NCBI GenBank assembly: GCA_030831375.1
Contig: JAURLF010000003.1
Coordinates: forward strand, 1 to 7,315
Length of the DNA stretch: 7,315 bases
Source: Gaiellales bacterium
GTDB taxonomy: Bacteria; Actinomycetota; Thermoleophilia; Gaiellales; F1-60-MAGs149
Direction: 5' to 3'
The position numbers and the translations under genes were made by a program. This document shows positions 5,646-7,315 of this stretch, piece after piece (the first letter of the stretch is position 1; each line of letters opens with the position of its first letter). The notes beneath the pieces were generated by a model. The model was given only the letters and a program-made list of their open reading frames with translations. It ran no database searches and had not been told where the DNA came from.

Positions 5646-5651
5646 TAGAGT
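5646..5651 (+). promoter_or_regulatory. -10 element of the secreted propeller/Fn3 gene, leaderless architecture
   Basis: TAGAGT fits TAnnnT and lies 6 bases before the ATG at 5658, so the mRNA probably begins at the start codon. No Shine-Dalgarno stands between them and no clear -35 is visible. The same layout is seen before pucR and the hisD-family gene. Confidence 0.45.
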
Positions 5652-5657
5652 GGGGCC

Positions 5658-7250
5658 ATGCACGTGGTCCGCCCCGCGGCGGTGCTCGTCGTCGCCGCGC
5701 TGGCGGCGCTCGGCCTCGCCCCCACCGCCTCCGCCCGGGAGATCTGCGCCAACGCCGGCCTCGCCACGGCCGGCACCGCGACGCTGTCGTCGTTCCCGAC
5801 GGGATCCGGCAGCCCCTCCTCCCTGGCGGTCGCCGGCGCGCAGCTGCGCCAGCCGGCGATCAGCGCGGACAGCGCGACCGCGTACGTGCCCGACGCCGCC
5901 GGCGACCGTCTCGTCGTCGTCGCAGCCGGCCCGCTGACGCAGGCGGCCTCGATCGCGCTGCCCGCGGGCAGCGGCCCGACGAAGGTCGTGCTGTCTCCGG
6001 CCCGTGCTCGCGCCTACGTCCTCAACGCGGCAACGCGGACCGTCTCGATCGTCGACACGACGAGCCGCGCGGTGATCGGCACCACCGCCGAGCTCGACGG
6101 CGCATCCCCGCTCGTCGACATCGCCGTCTCACGCGACGGCGCCACGCTGTACGCGCTGACCGCGGACCCCGGGGCGCCGAAGCTGCACCTGCTGGCGACC
6201 GCCGCCGACGACGTCGCCGCACTCGCGCTGCCGGTCCCGGTCGGCGCCATGGAGGCCTACGCCCTCGCGGTCACCGCGACCCGCGTCGTCGTCGCCATCA
6301 CCACGGCCGGCGGCGACGACACGCTGCTCGCCCTCGACGCGGCGGGGTCGGAGGTCGGGGTCGGCGCAACGGCCCTCGGAGCCGCACCGACCGCGCTCGC
6401 GGTCTCCGCCGACGGCGCCACCGCGTACGTCGCCACGGCGGCGCCCGCGCTGTTCCCGGTGCCGATCGAGACGCTCGTCCCCGGCGCCGCCGCCACGCCC
6501 GACGGGCAGGTCGGCGCGATCGCCGTCGGGCCGACCGGCGCCGTCTACGCCGCCGAGACCTCCGCCATCGGCGCCTACTCCGCGGCCGGGGCGCGCACGG
6601 GCGCGATCGCGGGCGCCGCCGGCACGGCCGTCGCGCTGTGCTCGTCGACTGCGGTGCTGCCCGGCGCGCCCACGGCCGTCAGCGGCACCCGCGGCGACCG
6701 CGCCGTCGCGGTCGCCTGGGCCGCGCCCGCGACGGACGGCGGCAGCGCGATCTCGTCGTACCTGGTGACGGCCGCGCCCGGCGGCGCCACCTGCACGGCG
6801 ACGGGCGCCACCGCCTGCACCGTCGAGGGCCTGGCCAACGGCACGCGCTACACGTTCACGGTGCAGGCGCGCAACGCGCTCGGGCTTGGGCCCTCCAGCG
6901 CGAAGTCGAAGCCGGTCACGCCGCGACGCGCCACGGCTCCGCGGGCGCTCGACGCGGGCCCCGTCCGCTGGCGCATCACGAAGCGGTTCGTGACGTTCAC
7001 CGTCACGGCGACGGCCGACCAGGCCGGCACCCTCTCGATGGCGGTGGTCTTCCGCAGGCGCGTCTACTGCAGCAGCGGCCGCCGCGTCGCTGCGCCCGGC
7101 ACGTACCGGATCCGGTGCCGGATGAAGGGCGCGGGACGCGCCCGGGTGCGCAAGCGGCGCACCGTGTTCACGGTGCGCACGGTGCTCACACCATCGCTCG
7201 GCACGCTGTCCCGCAACGTCCAGCAGGCCACCGTCGCGCGCCGGCGCTGA
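5658..7250 (+). CDS. Secreted beta-propeller / fibronectin type III protein with a basic C-terminal domain
   Basis: 530 residues. A Sec signal peptide is clear: MHVVRPA, a hydrophobic core, then a likely cut after A26 (PTASA-RE). There is no lipobox, so the product is probably released or wall-associated. Residues about 30-330 carry six or so degenerate propeller blades of the YVTN/NHL kind (for example PTKVVLSPARARAYVLNAAT, 107-126; PTALAVSADGATAYVATAA, 244-262). Residues 335-421 are a clear Fn3 domain (PGAPTAV, YTFTVQARNALGLGPSS). Residues 426-530 are a basic domain of unknown function with 25 Arg/Lys against 2 Asp. Six cysteines fall in pairs by domain: C30/C328 near the two ends of the propeller, C379/C387 in Fn3, C471/C487 in the basic domain. 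No catalytic motif, sortase signal or C-terminal membrane helix is seen. A role in binding an extracellular partner or surface is inference. Confidence 0.85.
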   Translation: MHVVRPAAVLVVAALAALGLAPTASAREICANAGLATAGTATLSSFPTGSGSPSSLAVAGAQLRQPAISADSATAYVPDAAGDRLVVVAAGPLTQAASIALPAGSGPTKVVLSPARARAYVLNAATRTVSIVDTTSRAVIGTTAELDGASPLVDIAVSRDGATLYALTADPGAPKLHLLATAADDVAALALPVPVGAMEAYALAVTATRVVVAITTAGGDDTLLALDAAGSEVGVGATALGAAPTALAVSADGATAYVATAAPALFPVPIETLVPGAAATPDGQVGAIAVGPTGAVYAAETSAIGAYSAAGARTGAIAGAAGTAVALCSSTAVLPGAPTAVSGTRGDRAVAVAWAAPATDGGSAISSYLVTAAPGGATCTATGATACTVEGLANGTRYTFTVQARNALGLGPSSAKSKPVTPRRATAPRALDAGPVRWRITKRFVTFTVTATADQAGTLSMAVVFRRRVYCSSGRRVAAPGTYRIRCRMKGAGRARVRKRRTVFTVRTVLTPSLGTLSRNVQQATVARRR

Positions 7251-7254
7251 GCCG

Positions 7255-7314
7255 TCAGCGGTTTGCGAGCAGCCCGATCGCGAACTGCAGGAGGTACGCG
7301 GCCGTGAGGGTCGC
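7255..7314 (-). CDS. C-terminal end of an unidentified gene, probably a membrane protein (rest outside window)
   Basis: On the - strand the last bases of the window read ATLTAAYLLQFAIGLLANR then TGA. Nearly every codon ends in G or C, as in the neighbouring genes. The segment is hydrophobic and ends in a charged residue, like a last transmembrane helix. It is convergent with the secreted-protein gene, with only four bases between their stops. Nineteen residues are too few to name a family. Confidence 0.55.
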   Translation of the reverse strand, partial: ATLTAAYLLQFAIGLLANR

Positions 7315-7315
7315 G

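Noticed and set aside
5256..5663. Upstream extension of the vapC frame
   Set aside because: It would read through the antitoxin gene in another frame; the PIN domain begins at GTG 5255, which gives the normal GTGA coupling.
5658..5747. Lipoprotein reading of the secreted protein because of the cysteine at residue 30
   Set aside because: The residues before it (SAREIC) do not form a lipobox; cleavage after TASA is a normal signal peptidase I site.

Overview
This is a very GC-rich stretch with third codon positions almost always G or C. It is ordinary chromosomal DNA from a high-GC actinobacterium. Three things support that: a SufS/SufU-type iron-sulfur pair, a PucR-family regulator, and several genes that appear leaderless, with a TAnnnT -10 hexamer 6-8 bases before the start codon. 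The secreted propeller/Fn3 protein with a basic tail would suit Thermoleophilia (Solirubrobacterales), but that assignment is inference.

Layout. (1) Bases 2-679, + strand: C-terminal end of a multi-pass membrane protein, probably a GT-C-like glycosyltransferase or relative. (2) 714-1757, +: a PucR-family transcription regulator with its own promoter and a small inverted repeat. (3) 1754-2173 and 2176-3429, - strand: sufU and sufS, a two-gene operon read sufS then sufU, whose promoter is overlapped by a good match to a DtxR/IdeR iron box. (4) 3511-4845, +: a histidinol-dehydrogenase-family gene divergent from sufS, with a diverged NAD site and metal site. (5) 4842-5255 and 5252-5467, -: a VapBC-type toxin-antitoxin pair, antitoxin first, joined by a GTGA overlap. 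(6) 5468-5657: a 190-base divergent control region. (7) 5658-7250, +: a secreted beta-propeller / fibronectin III protein with a strongly basic C-terminal domain. (8) 7255-7314, -: the last 19 codons of a further gene, probably a membrane protein.

How they work together. SufS strips sulfur from cysteine and passes it to SufU for iron-sulfur cluster assembly; the iron-box-like operator would tie this to iron supply. The other genes are single transcription units with no evident shared pathway. Genes are packed tightly: two convergent pairs (pucR/sufU and hisD-like/vapC) overlap by the same four bases, CTAG, and no intrinsic terminator is visible. I see no RNA gene, CRISPR array, insertion sequence or attachment site. 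Nothing here amounts to a clearly new system. The best leads are the HisD-family protein with a rearranged active site, the iron-box over the sufS promoter, and the insertion-less SufU.
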